The notes: generated by a model not told the origin, from the letters alone. A DNA stretch of 64,000 bases from Ancylobacter aquaticus (GCF_004339465.1 NZ_SMFY01000001.1:1798001-1862000), one strand, 5' to 3'. Shown: positions 1 through 8,107, counted from the first letter of the stretch. Numbers and translations are program-made.

Positions 1-428
1 AGAAAGGCGTAGACCTGCAGCAGCGAGACGCAGATGCCGGCGATGAGCTTGCAGACCAGCAAATACCAGCGCGGATAGGGGCTCACCAGCAGGATGCGCA
101 TGGCCCCAACCTCGCGGTCGTAGACCATGGACAGCGAGGATTGCAGGCCGTTGAAAAGCTGGATCATCGCCACCAGCCCCGGCGTTACATAGACCTCGTA
201 GAGCACATAGGTCTCGTAGGGCGGAATGATCGAGACGCCGAGCACGGAACGAAAACCGGCGGCGAAGATGAACAGCCATACCAGCGGGCGCACCAGCGCC
301 GACAGGAAGCGGCCGCGCTGGTTGAGGAAGCGCAGCCCTTCCCGCCAGCAGATGCCGGCGAGGACGATGAGATAGCCCGCCAGCGGCAGGCGGAACCGGG
401 CGGAACGGGGCGGGGAAGGGTCGCTCAT
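1..428 (-). CDS. ABC-2 type transporter permease, PQQ-alcohol-dehydrogenase-associated (partial, C-terminus cut by window edge)
   Basis: The reverse strand reads open from an ATG at 428 to the window edge, giving 142 codons. The protein starts MSDPSPPRSARF, then shows hydrophobic membrane stretches (around residues 15-25 and 45-60) and a segment near residues 95-125 (NGLQSSLSMVYDREVGAMR followed by LLVSPYPRWYLL) typical of ABC-2 permeases of the DrrB/NodJ type. Its start overlaps the stop of the ATPase gene by four bases (ATGA), so the two are translationally coupled and form one inner-membrane transporter. The neighbours make it a member of the permease family found beside PQQ-dependent alcohol dehydrogenases (PedC-like). 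The substrate is unknown; the C-terminal part is outside the window. Confidence 0.85.
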   Translation of the reverse strand, partial: MSDPSPPRSARFRLPLAGYLIVLAGICWREGLRFLNQRGRFLSALVRPLVWLFIFAAGFRSVLGVSIIPPYETYVLYEVYVTPGLVAMIQLFNGLQSSLSMVYDREVGAMRILLVSPYPRWYLLVCKLIAGICVSLLQVYAF

Positions 429-1216
429 GCCGCCGCTTCCCCGGTATCGTCGACAAGGTGCAGGAAGGCCGCCGAGAGGTCCTCGCCGCCGGTCTGCGCC
501 AGCATCCCCTCATAGGTGCCATTGGCGCGGACCCGTCCACGATGCAGCACCACAACCCGGTCACCGGGACCGATCTCCTCGATGATGTGGGTCGCCCACA
601 GCACGCCGATGCCCTCGGTGGCGACCAGAGACCGGACCTGGGCCACCAGCGCGGCGCGGGAGGCGATGTCCAGTCCCACGGTGGGCTCGTCGAGCAGGAG
701 GAGGCGGGGGCGGTGCATGAGCGCGCGGACAATCTCCACCCGCCGCATCTGGCCGCCGGAAAGGTTGCGAACCCGGTCGCGGGCGCGCTCGGCAAGCCCG
801 TCCTGCTCCAGCAGTTCCATCGCCCGCCGGCGCCCGGCACCAAAGCCGACGCCATGCAGCGTCGCATGGTAGAGCAGATTGTCGAGCACGGAGAGTTCGA
901 GATCCAGCGTGCGGGCCTGGAACACCACGCCCAGCCGGCTCAGCGCGGCGGCCGGCTGGCGGCGGACATCGAAGCCCAGCACATGGATGGCGCCGCTGCG
1001 ATTTTCGTAAAGGCGGGTGATCAGCGAGAACAGCGTGGTCTTGCCGGCGCCATTCGGGCCGAGAAGCGCGGTGAAGCTGCCAGCGGGGACGTCGAGGCTT
1101 ACATCGTCCAGCGCCTTGCGGGCGCCGAAAGTGTGGGTGACGCTGCGCACGTCCAGTGCCGGCACACCGGCATCGGGAGCCTGCGGCGCAGCGATGTCGC
1201 GAGACTGGGCCGTCAT
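425..1216 (-). CDS. ABC transporter ATP-binding protein, PQQ-alcohol-dehydrogenase-associated type
   Basis: This 263-residue ATPase has Walker A GPNGAGKTT at residues 53-61, signature LSGGQ at 152-156 and Walker B LLLLDEP at 172-178, followed by the H-loop in ATHIIEE. It energises the ABC-2 permease encoded next to it. A GGGAG Shine-Dalgarno lies just upstream of the ATG at 1216. In methylotrophs and in Pseudomonas ped clusters such ATPases sit with a periplasmic binding protein, a beta-propeller and a permease, as here; in Methylobacterium the equivalent genes (lutE/lutF) are needed for lanthanide uptake. That this pair moves lanthanides or a lanthanide complex is inference from context only. 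Confidence 0.9.
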   Translation of the reverse strand: MTAQSRDIAAPQAPDAGVPALDVRSVTHTFGARKALDDVSLDVPAGSFTALLGPNGAGKTTLFSLITRLYENRSGAIHVLGFDVRRQPAAALSRLGVVFQARTLDLELSVLDNLLYHATLHGVGFGAGRRRAMELLEQDGLAERARDRVRNLSGGQMRRVEIVRALMHRPRLLLLDEPTVGLDIASRAALVAQVRSLVATEGIGVLWATHIIEEIGPGDRVVVLHRGRVRANGTYEGMLAQTGGEDLSAAFLHLVDDTGEAAA

Positions 1217-1303
1217 GGCGTCTCCCGGGCCGAGAGAAGAAAAGTCCCCGGGATGAACCGGGGACAGTGTTTACGAGGAGTAGAAGTCAGCGAGGACGCG
1301 CAC

Positions 1304-1732
1304 TCACTTGACGATGAATTCGCCCTTCATGCCGCGCTCTTCCATGCCCTTGCAGTACCACGCGAAGGTGCCGGGCTTGATCGGCACGAAGAACATTTCA
1401 GCCTCACCCTCTTCCTCGAACTCAAGCTCGGTGAGGTGGATGGCCTTGATCTCCATGCCGCCGGCCTCGACCTTGCGCAGGAAGATGTTCTGGAACAGGC
1501 CCGGCGACTGCCAGGCACATTCCTTCTTGCCGGTGGACTTGATGGTGAGCGTGTAGGACTTGCCGGTCTCCATCTCGTACTTCGTCTGCGAGACGCCGAA
1601 GCCGGAATTGCCGGTGCCGACGGTCAGTTCCTCCAGCTCCACGGGCTTGAGGGTGAGGTCGCCCTTGGCATAGGCGAGGCCGGTAAGCGCGAGGGTCGCG
1701 GCGGTGGCGGCAAGGATCAGGCGGGTCTTCAT
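1304..1732 (-). CDS. Periplasmic cupredoxin-like protein with an incomplete copper site
   Basis: The 142-residue product has a signal peptide (about residues 1-22, ending LAYA), a beta-rich body and a C-terminal segment FAWYCKGMEERGMKGEFIV that matches the copper loop of cupredoxins (Cys127, then Met130 or Met135, then G-x-F/I-x-V). A canonical type 1 copper loop has a His after the Cys; none is visible here. The other candidate ligand, His99, is followed by an acidic run (Glu102, 104, 106, 107, 108, 110, 112). It lies between the ATPase and the beta-propeller gene, so it probably acts in the periplasm with the same system. Copper binding is uncertain; an electron carrier or a hard-metal binding protein are both possible. 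Confidence 0.75.
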   Translation of the reverse strand: MKTRLILAATAATLALTGLAYAKGDLTLKPVELEELTVGTGNSGFGVSQTKYEMETGKSYTLTIKSTGKKECAWQSPGLFQNIFLRKVEAGGMEIKAIHLTELEFEEEGEAEMFFVPIKPGTFAWYCKGMEERGMKGEFIVK

Positions 1733-1773
1733 GGTGTTTCCTCCGAATGGGCTGTTTGATTGATTTTTTGCGG

Positions 1774-2760
1774 CTACGGCACCACGACCACGCCCCAGGG
1801 CGCGCGACCGACGGTGAGGGATTTCGTGACCTTCTGGCTTTCGACATCGATGACCGAGATGTCGTTGGAATTGCCGTTGGTCGAAATCAGGAACTTCTCG
1901 TCCGGCGTGAAGCCGAGCTGCCAGACGCGTTGGCCGACGAGCAGATAATCCTCGACCTCAAGCGTCTTGGCGTTGACGACGGCGACGCGGTTGGCCGGGC
2001 CGAGGGCGACGAAGGCCTTCGAGCCGTCCTTGGTGATCCGCACGCCGACCGGCTGAATGGCGTCGTCCGCCACGCCCGGGATCTTGAAGTCGATCTTCTT
2101 GATGATCTGCCAGTTGGAGGGGTCGACCACCGCCACCGTGCCGCCGACCTCCGCCGACACCCAGAGCTGCTTGCCGTCCTTCGAGAATTCGGCAATGCGC
2201 GGACGGGAATCAACGAGGATGTTCTCGATGATCTCATTGTTCGAGGTGTCGACCACATGCGCCATGTTGGTCGTCTCTGACGTGTTGACCATGTACTTGC
2301 CGTCGGGGCTGATGCCCATGCCTTCCGGCTCGACGCCGACCGGGATCTCGGCGATCAGTTCGTTGTTCTCGACATTTACCACCGTGACCATGTTGTCGTC
2401 TTCGTTGGCGATGTAGAGCGGGTTGCCCGAGGGATGCAGCACGAACAGTTCCGGGTCGGGGCCCGAGCGCAAGGTCTTCACCAGCTTCAGCGTGGCGGCG
2501 TCATAGACCTCGACGCGATTGTCATCGGAGGCGCACACATAGATCAGCTTGCCATCCGGGCTGGCGATGATGCCGCGCGGGCGACGCCCGGTCTTGATGG
2601 TGTCGATGACCTTCAGCGTCTCCATGTCGACGACGCTCATCGTGTGGTCGCGTTCATTCGTCACGAAGGCGCGCGGGCTGGCCGCCGCCGGCAGTGCATC
2701 GACCAGCATGAGACCCGCAAGGGTGAACATGCTCGTGGACAGCAGAATCTGTCGTTTCAT
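1774..2760 (-). CDS. Periplasmic YVTN-type beta-propeller protein, PQQ-dependent catabolism-associated
   Basis: I place the start at the ATG at 2760, giving 328 residues that open with MKRQILLSTSMFTLAGLM and a cleavable signal ending PAAAS; the frame is open further upstream, but that part overlaps the binding-protein gene and has no signal peptide. The mature chain is a series of about 40-residue repeats with motifs such as VVDMETLKVIDTIKTGRRP, EVYDAATLKLVKT and VVNVENNELIAEI, the hallmark of a seven-bladed YVTN/surface-layer propeller. Proteins of this family accompany PQQ alcohol dehydrogenases and the lut lanthanide loci (LutD-like); a role as periplasmic metal or cofactor chaperone is inferred. 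It is 26 bases from the binding-protein gene. Confidence 0.88.
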   Translation of the reverse strand: MKRQILLSTSMFTLAGLMLVDALPAAASPRAFVTNERDHTMSVVDMETLKVIDTIKTGRRPRGIIASPDGKLIYVCASDDNRVEVYDAATLKLVKTLRSGPDPELFVLHPSGNPLYIANEDDNMVTVVNVENNELIAEIPVGVEPEGMGISPDGKYMVNTSETTNMAHVVDTSNNEIIENILVDSRPRIAEFSKDGKQLWVSAEVGGTVAVVDPSNWQIIKKIDFKIPGVADDAIQPVGVRITKDGSKAFVALGPANRVAVVNAKTLEVEDYLLVGQRVWQLGFTPDEKFLISTNGNSNDISVIDVESQKVTKSLTVGRAPWGVVVVP

Positions 2761-2786
2761 CGTTTCCTCCAGGCAATCGTTTGATT

Positions 2787-4040
2787 TTATTTGAGCTTGC
2801 AGAGAGACTCGGGACGATCGAAGCCAAGTGTGTCGAGCGGCGAGCTCTGGTGCAGGAAGCCGCTCTGCGGCGAGAGCGTGACCGTATTGGTGGCGTGGGT
2901 CAGCAAAATCGGCTGGCGCAGTTGCTGGTCCCAGTCGCGGAAGGTGGCGGCGACGCCCTTGAACACCGGCAGGTCGTAATCGGGCGACAGCATCTGCGCC
3001 TTCACCTTGGCGGGGTCGCTGTTGCGCGTCTTGAGGCTGGCCGAGCCGATGGAGAAGGCGCCCTGCCACATCTGGAAATCGAGCGGCTGCATCATCCGCT
3101 TGGACTGCTTGAAGAAGCGGCTTTGCAACTGGGAGGCACCCCAGTTCTCCATGGTCGGGTGCCAGGACAGCGCCATCAGGCCCTGCGTGCCGGCAATCGG
3201 TCGCGCGAGCCAAGTGTTGTAGGGCAGGATGTCGCCGAACTCGCCGAGTTCGTCGGCGACCAACAGCATGTCGTAGTCGCCGACCTGGGTGCCGCGCGGC
3301 ACTTCCGACTGCGCCGTGGCGCGCGCGTCCGGGCCGTAATCCCACGTCTTTTCGGCGACGATCTTGGCCCCGAACTTCTTGGCCGAACGCCGCACCGCCT
3401 CGGCATAGAGCTTGTCATTGTCGGTGCGCCCGACCATCAGGAACCAGTTCTGCCAGCGCTTGGTGACGAGAAACTGGGCGAGCGCGTCGGTCAGCATCGA
3501 GCGGCTCGGGGCGATGTGGAACACATTGGCGCGGCAGTCCTGCTGGCGCAGCCGGTCGTCGGTGGCGCCGACATTGATGAAGATGATGTCGCGGTCCTTA
3601 TAGGTGTCGGCGATCTTCACCAGCGCATCCGGCGGCACGTCCAGCAGGATGAAGCGGTTGCCGGCCTCGACCAGCTTCGCGACGGCCGGGAGCGGGTCGC
3701 CATCGGTCGGGACGATCTCGCTCGACAGCTTGTAGTCGAGCTTGAGGAAGCGGCCGCTGGTGAGATTGTCGCGAATGCCGAGCTGGGCGCCGGCGATGCC
3801 GAGGTCGTCGGGCGGCATCTGCAGCGGGGCTATCCACGGCGGCGGCTCCGGCATCTGGCGCACCACGCCGATGAGGAAGGTCTGTTCCGGACCGATGGTG
3901 GGTGCCGGCTTGGCGGCCAGAGGCGCCGCCGGGGCGGAGGTAGGGGCGCCATCCTGCGCCCAGGCGGGTACAGACGCGCACATCATCGACAAAAGCGTCG
4001 CGCCGACGGCGCTTGCCATCCTGGTCATCGGCCTTTTCAT
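2787..4040 (-). CDS. ABC transporter substrate-binding protein, PQQ-alcohol-dehydrogenase system type
   Basis: With the ATG at 4040 the product has 417 residues and a clear Sec signal (MKRPMTRMASAVGATLLSMM, cleavage near AWA-QDG). An ATG at 4112 would add 24 polar residues before it; neither has a strong Shine-Dalgarno, so the signal peptide decides the start. The mature protein is a type I periplasmic binding fold (Peripla_BP_6/Leu-Ile-Val-like) of the subgroup linked to PQQ alcohol dehydrogenases. It is the first gene of the leftward operon with the beta-propeller, cupredoxin-like protein, ATPase and permease. By analogy with LutA it may present a metal or metal complex to the transporter; the ligand is not shown by the sequence. 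Confidence 0.87.
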   Translation of the reverse strand: MKRPMTRMASAVGATLLSMMCASVPAWAQDGAPTSAPAAPLAAKPAPTIGPEQTFLIGVVRQMPEPPPWIAPLQMPPDDLGIAGAQLGIRDNLTSGRFLKLDYKLSSEIVPTDGDPLPAVAKLVEAGNRFILLDVPPDALVKIADTYKDRDIIFINVGATDDRLRQQDCRANVFHIAPSRSMLTDALAQFLVTKRWQNWFLMVGRTDNDKLYAEAVRRSAKKFGAKIVAEKTWDYGPDARATAQSEVPRGTQVGDYDMLLVADELGEFGDILPYNTWLARPIAGTQGLMALSWHPTMENWGASQLQSRFFKQSKRMMQPLDFQMWQGAFSIGSASLKTRNSDPAKVKAQMLSPDYDLPVFKGVAATFRDWDQQLRQPILLTHATNTVTLSPQSGFLHQSSPLDTLGFDRPESLCKLK

Positions 4041-4298
4041 CCCGCGGCTTGCTTTGTCCGGGACATTGTCCTCGGAACTTTTCTCGTGTGCCTTGGGGAA
4101 AACTCTACGCAAACAAAATCAAGCATTCAATAAAATTGAGAGTATAAGAAACTAATAAGAACATGTAACGTCAAATGTTGATGAAAGCATCGCCCGAATA
4201 TTTCAATCGGGAACTTTTCCCTGTGGGTTGCAGGGAGGCTTGTTGGCGATATGATTGATATGACCGGGAAGAAATCTCGGCGCGGAGGTGAAAACGCC
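4041..4298. promoter_or_regulatory. AT-rich divergent promoter region between two transporter operons
   Basis: These 258 bases separate the leftward PQQ-type transporter operon from the rightward DUF3280/NitT-type operon. The stretch from about 4110 to 4190 is strikingly AT-rich against the GC-rich surroundings (for example caagcattcaataaaattg). A short inverted repeat CCCGA-N9-TCGGG lies at 4193-4211. Both operons must start here, so shared regulation is likely; I cannot fix -35/-10 boxes with confidence. Confidence 0.45.
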
Positions 4299-4847
4299 AT
4301 GACAATTCGAGCCGCGATCGCCAGCGTTCTCCTCGCAATCACAGCCGTCATGGCGATGGGGGTCCTCCCGGGGCTCGGCACTGAGGCCCGCGCGGCGAAA
4401 AAGGTGGCCGTGTTCGACTTCGAGCTGCTCGACACCAGCAGCGAGTTCGACCTGCGCGGCCCCAAGCCGGACGAGGTGCGCCGGCTCAACCTGATCACCG
4501 ACGAAATGCGCAAGCGTTTGAAGGACGCCGGGTATGAGCTGGTCGATCTGGCCCCCCAGGCCGCGCAGATCGAGGAGGCGGCTCCGTTCCGAAACTGCAA
4601 CAGCTGCGAGCTCAGGATCGCCCGCGCGCTCGGCGCCGAGATCGAGGTGATCGGGCTGGTGCAGAAAGTGTCGAACCTCATTCTCAACATCAATTTCCAG
4701 GTGCGCGACGTCGCCACCGGGCAGGTGCTACGGGCCGGCAGCGCCGATATCCGCAACAACACGGATGAATCCTGGCTGCGCGGCGTTTCCTATCTGATAC
4801 GCAACCGCTTGCTCGATCCGCCGCTCACCGGGAAAGCCGCACCATGA
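4299..4847 (+). CDS. DUF3280/DUF2380-like exported protein
   Basis: The start at 4299 is set by GGAGGTG at 4284-4290, eight bases upstream; ATGs at 4251 and 4260 have no such site. The 182-residue product starts MTIRAAIASVLLAITAVMAMG, a signal sequence ending near EARA-AKK, followed by a compact domain starting KKVAVFDFELLDTSSEF, with a Cys pair in FRNCNSCELRIARALGAE. This matches the DUF3280 family as I recall it, which turns up beside PQQ-dependent dehydrogenase genes. Function unknown; the fold resembles proteins that build beta-sheet domains in the periplasm (TolB-N-like). It overlaps the next gene by ATGA and leads a four-gene operon with a NitT/TauT-type ABC transporter. Confidence 0.8.
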   Translation: MTIRAAIASVLLAITAVMAMGVLPGLGTEARAAKKVAVFDFELLDTSSEFDLRGPKPDEVRRLNLITDEMRKRLKDAGYELVDLAPQAAQIEEAAPFRNCNSCELRIARALGAEIEVIGLVQKVSNLILNINFQVRDVATGQVLRAGSADIRNNTDESWLRGVSYLIRNRLLDPPLTGKAAP

Positions 4848-5848
4848 AAGTCTCTGGCCGTGTCGCCGCGCTGTCCCGCCGTGCCGTGCTTGCCACGGCC
4901 GCCGGCCTGCTTGCTTCGCCGGTGGTGCGTGCGCAGGACGCGCCGCTCGGCCTTCGCGTCGGCGCGCTGAAATTCGGTACGCTCAACTGGTTGGTGGAGA
5001 CAATCAGCGCCGAGGGGCTCGACCGTCGCGAGGGGCTCGCGCTGGAGAGTGTCGACTTCGCGGGCGGGCAGGCGACAACGGTGGCACTGCAGGCGGGGGA
5101 TGTCGACCTCATCGTCAGCGACTGGCTGTGGGCGCTGCGCCGCTCCAATGACGGCGAGCCGATGCGCTTCGCCCCTTTTTCCAACGCGCTCGGCGCGGTG
5201 ATGGTGGCGGCGGACGGCCCGGTGAAGATGCTCGACGATCTTCGTGGCCGCCGGATCGGGGTCGCCGGCGGGGCGCTCGACAAGAGCTGGCTGCTGCTGC
5301 GCGCCTATTCCAAGGTGAAGATCGGCGTCGACCTCGCCAGCGCGGCCGAGCCGGTCTATGGCGCACCGCCGCTGGTCAGCGAGCAGTTGCCGCTCGGCCG
5401 GGTCGATGCGGTGTTGACCTTCTGGCCCTATGCCGCCCGGCTGGACGCGCGCGGCTTCACTCGCCTGATGGACGTCAGCGAGATGATCACCGGGCTCGGC
5501 ATTGCGCCGGTGCCGCCGCTAGTCGGGTTCGTCTGGCGCAACGCCGTCATGGCGGAGAAGGGCGCAGCGATTGCTGCTTTCCTGCGCGCCGCAGCGGCTG
5601 CCAACCGCGTGCTGGCGACCAAAGACGCGGCGTGGGAGCGCATTCGCCCGCTGATGCAGGCCGCTGACGACGCCGAGTTCGTCCGGCTGCGCGACTATTA
5701 CCGCGCCGGCATTCCCGGCAGCTTCGGCGAGGCGGAGCGGCTCTCCTGTGCGAAGCTCTACGAGGTGCTGGCGCAGATTGGCGGGCCGGAACTCGTCGGG
5801 CCCACCCCCGGCTTCGACCGGGCGCTGTTCGGCCCTGTCGGCGAGTGA
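4844..5848 (+). CDS. NitT/TauT-type ABC transporter substrate-binding protein
   Basis: The 334-residue protein starts MKVSGRVAALSRRAVLATAAGLLASP, a signal with a twin-arginine (SRRAVL) followed by a hydrophobic stretch and cleavage near VRA-QDA, so Tat export is possible. The body (LRVGALKFGTLNWLVETI, then FAGGQATTVALQAGDVDLIVSDW) is typical of NMT1/SsuA-like binding proteins for small organic or oxyanion ligands. The ATG overlaps the DUF3280 stop. With the permease and ATPase downstream it makes a complete importer. Nothing in the sequence fixes the ligand; the setting suggests something used by PQQ-dependent oxidation, such as a cofactor, a metal chelate or a C1 compound. Confidence 0.85.
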   Translation: MKVSGRVAALSRRAVLATAAGLLASPVVRAQDAPLGLRVGALKFGTLNWLVETISAEGLDRREGLALESVDFAGGQATTVALQAGDVDLIVSDWLWALRRSNDGEPMRFAPFSNALGAVMVAADGPVKMLDDLRGRRIGVAGGALDKSWLLLRAYSKVKIGVDLASAAEPVYGAPPLVSEQLPLGRVDAVLTFWPYAARLDARGFTRLMDVSEMITGLGIAPVPPLVGFVWRNAVMAEKGAAIAAFLRAAAAANRVLATKDAAWERIRPLMQAADDAEFVRLRDYYRAGIPGSFGEAERLSCAKLYEVLAQIGGPELVGPTPGFDRALFGPVGE

Positions 5849-5852
5849 GGCC

Positions 5853-6602
5853 GTGTCGACGCCAAAGCGCCTGCTGCTGACCGCCGCCTCGCTGCTGGCG
5901 CTGCTGCTGCTCTGGCAGTTCGCGGCGCTGTGGGCTCAGTCGCGCCTGCTTCCCGGCCCGCCGGAGGTGTTCGAGGCGATGGCCCGCGCGACGCGGACCG
6001 GCGTGCTGCCCGAGAGCATCGCGATCACCCTGGCGCGGGTGGCGGCGAGCTTCCTCATCGCCATGACCCTCGGCTCGGCCATCGGCATCGTGCTCGGCCG
6101 TTCGGTGGCGCTCAACGAATTGTTTGGCCCATGGGTGGTGGTGCTGCTGAACCTGCCGGCGCTGGTGGTCATCATACTCTGCTATGTCTGGTTTGGTCTC
6201 ACTGAGGTGGCGGCGATCACGGCGGTGGCGGTCAACAAGATTCCCAATGTCGCGGTAACGATGCGCGAGGGGGCGGTGGCCCTGTCACGCGATCTCGACG
6301 AGATGGCGCAGGTCTACCGCCTGCCGCGCCTGCGCGCGCTGCGCCATGTAACGCTGCCTCAGCTGGTTCCCTTCTTCGCCGCCAGCGCCCGGTCCGGCCT
6401 CGCGCTGACGTGGAAGATCGTGCTGGTTGTGGAACTGCTGGGCCGCTCCAATGGCGTCGGCTTCGAGTTGCAGACGGCGTTCCAGCTGTTCGATGTCGCC
6501 GGCATTCTTGCCTATGCGCTGGCGTTCACGGCGGTGGTGCAGGTGATCGAGATCGGCCTGCTCCAGCCGTGGGAGCGGCGCGCCAACAGGTGGCGGCGAT
6601 GA
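5853..6602 (+). CDS. NitT/TauT-type ABC transporter permease
   Basis: I take the GTG at 5853 as start (VSTPKRLLLTAASLLALLLLW), giving 249 residues; a longer frame from 5748 would overlap the binding protein by about 100 bases and lacks a hydrophobic start. The product has about six membrane segments and the cytoplasmic EAA-like loop around ALSRDLDEMAQVYRLPRLRALRHVTLPQL, which contacts the ATPase. It is a BPD_transp_1 permease of the SsuC/TauC class. It begins four bases after the binding-protein stop and overlaps the ATPase start by ATGA. Confidence 0.87.
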   Translation: MSTPKRLLLTAASLLALLLLWQFAALWAQSRLLPGPPEVFEAMARATRTGVLPESIAITLARVAASFLIAMTLGSAIGIVLGRSVALNELFGPWVVVLLNLPALVVIILCYVWFGLTEVAAITAVAVNKIPNVAVTMREGAVALSRDLDEMAQVYRLPRLRALRHVTLPQLVPFFAASARSGLALTWKIVLVVELLGRSNGVGFELQTAFQLFDVAGILAYALAFTAVVQVIEIGLLQPWERRANRWRR

Positions 6603-7321
6603 GCGGGATAGGCATCGACATCGCGGAAAAGCGCTACAAGGCGCAGGCTGGCGGGCCGGGGCGGGAGGTTTTTCGCAGCTTCCGCCTTGATATCGGTGCC
6701 GGCGAGTTCGTCGCCCTTCTGGGGGAATCCGGTATCGGGAAGACGACGCTGCTCAACATCGTCGCCGGGCTCGATCCCGATTTTCGCGGGCAGGTGCGTT
6801 TTTCCGGCGCGGCGCCCCGCCTTGCCTATGCCTTCCAGAACCCCCGCCTGCTGCCCTGGCGCAGCGTGCTGGACAACGTGGCCTTGCCTCTGCCGGCGGG
6901 CGAGGAGGGCCGTCGCCGGGCGCGGGCGATGCTGGAAGAGGTCGGCCTGGCGGAACTGGCTGACGCCTATCCCGAGCGCCTGTCGCTCGGCCAGCAGCGG
7001 CGGGTGGCGCTGGCGCGCGCCTTCGCCATCGGGCCGGACGTGCTGCTGATGGACGAGCCTTTCGTGTCGCTGGACGAGGCGGGGGCGGCACGGCTGCGCG
7101 ACCTGCTGCGACGCCTGCTGGCCGGGCGGCCAGCAACCGTGCTGTTCGTCACCCATGACCGGCGCGAGGCAGTGGAACTGGCGAGCCGCATCGTGGTGCT
7201 GGAAGGCGCGCCGGTGCGTATCGTCCGCGACATGCCGCTGGCGCTCACGGCGGCAGAGCGGGCGAGCCCGGAACGCATCGACGCGGTGCGGCGGGCGCTC
7301 GGCGCCGAGGCGCCCGGCTGA
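6599..7321 (+). CDS. NitT/TauT-type ABC transporter ATP-binding protein
   Basis: The ATG at 6599 overlaps the permease stop (ATGA) and gives 240 residues. Walker A is GESGIGKTT (42-50), the Q-loop is AYAFQNPRLLPW, the signature is degenerate LSLGQQRR instead of LSGGQ, Walker B is VLLMDEPF and the H-loop is FVTHDRREA. This is the SsuB/TauB class of importer ATPase. It is the last gene of the DUF3280-SBP-permease-ATPase operon. The altered signature residue is tolerated in several functional importers, so I read the gene as active. Confidence 0.88.
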   Translation: MSGIGIDIAEKRYKAQAGGPGREVFRSFRLDIGAGEFVALLGESGIGKTTLLNIVAGLDPDFRGQVRFSGAAPRLAYAFQNPRLLPWRSVLDNVALPLPAGEEGRRRARAMLEEVGLAELADAYPERLSLGQQRRVALARAFAIGPDVLLMDEPFVSLDEAGAARLRDLLRRLLAGRPATVLFVTHDRREAVELASRIVVLEGAPVRIVRDMPLALTAAERASPERIDAVRRALGAEAPG

Positions 7322-7399
7322 CCTTACTCGGAACGTCGATGCCCTGCTGTGCTCAGTGCGAGCCCGGCGACAGCTCCCTAAGAAAGAACGCATGTACGA

Positions 7400-7433
7400 A
7401 AGAAAAAGGCCCGGAGCAGTGATGCCCCGGGCC
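7400..7433 (-). terminator. Rho-independent terminator downstream of fae
   Basis: GGCCCGG (7408-7414) and CCGGGCC (7427-7433) form a hairpin. Read on the minus strand it is followed by TTTTTCTTTC. It would end transcription coming leftward from fae at 7601. Confidence 0.7.
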
Positions 7434-7481
7434 AGATCTACTGTGTCGGCGTGAGAGGGCGGAACCCGCCGCCTCCGTTGC

Positions 7482-7512
7482 ACAAGTGACAGCGGCTGCC
7501 GCCGTCACTTGT
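7482..7512. repeat. Inverted repeat (9-bp arms) downstream of fae
   Basis: ACAAGTGAC at 7482-7490 and GTCACTTGT at 7504-7512 are perfect inverted arms, with a further GGC/GCC pairing inside. It lies between fae and its terminator-like hairpin at 7408-7433, without a T-run of its own. It could be a 3'-UTR stabilising hairpin or a protein site. The 279-base gap 7322-7600 contains no convincing gene. Confidence 0.5.
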
Positions 7513-7600
7513 TCAGGAATATCGCCGCCAACCGCTGGAGCAGGCCCTTCGGATACTGGGCCGCGGGCGGAGCTGTTGTCTGCCCAGGGTTGCTTCCGAT

Positions 7601-8107
7601 CTAAGCGGCGAAGGGGTGCTTGGCCGTGGCGGCCTGAGCGAGAACTTCCTTCACCGTCGGCTGGCCGTCCACGGCGCGCTTGAGCGCTTCCTTGGTGGCC
7701 TCATAGTTGAACTGCTGGATCTTGGCGTCGTCCGCCGCTTCCCAGTGAATGAACACGCCGACCGAGATGAAAAGGTCGTCGGCTTCGTCTTCCGGGATCA
7801 CGCCTTCGGCGACGCTGTCGACGACGGCCTTGGCCACCGCATACTGAGCCGGGCCGAACATCTGGACGGCCTGACGGGCGTCCTTGATCGTTACCTTGTT
7901 GAACAGGATGGTGTTCGGCTTGGCGAGCAGGTTCGGGGTCACGACCGCGAGCAGCGAGGTGAAGCCGTCCTTGTTGTTGGTCAGCGCATTCAGGAAGGCG
8001 CTTTCGGCCGCAGAGCCGCGCGGTCCGATGATGAGGTCGATATGGGCGACCTCGTTGCCGTCACCCACCAGCGACTCGCCGATGAGCACCTTGTTGATCT
8101 TGGCCAT
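7601..8107 (-). CDS. fae: Formaldehyde-activating enzyme
   Basis: The 168-residue protein begins [20 protein letters not shown] and continues [18 protein letters not shown], the unmistakable N-terminus of Fae, with His22 in the AHIDL segment corresponding to the catalytic His. Fae condenses formaldehyde with tetrahydromethanopterin to methylene-H4MPT in the cytoplasm. The length matches the family (about 170). A GGGAGGA Shine-Dalgarno sits five bases before the ATG at 8107. Its place between a PQQ-type transporter block and the pqq genes implies that formaldehyde from a periplasmic PQQ alcohol dehydrogenase is the substrate source and that the organism has the H4MPT pathway, whose other genes are not in this window. 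Confidence 0.95.
   Translation of the reverse strand: MAKINKVLIGESLVGDGNEVAHIDLIIGPRGSAAESAFLNALTNNKDGFTSLLAVVTPNLLAKPNTILFNKVTIKDARQAVQMFGPAQYAVAKAVVDSVAEGVIPEDEADDLFISVGVFIHWEAADDAKIQQFNYEATKEALKRAVDGQPTVKEVLAQAATAKHPFAA

Noticed and set aside
2781..4133. 450-codon plus-strand frame opposite the binding protein at 2787-4040
   Set aside because: The minus-strand product has a signal peptide and a recognised fold; the plus frame has neither.
7505..7603. In-frame extension of fae past its TAG for 32 codons to a TGA
   Set aside because: An open frame of this length is common by chance at this GC content; Fae already has normal length and I see no readthrough signal.
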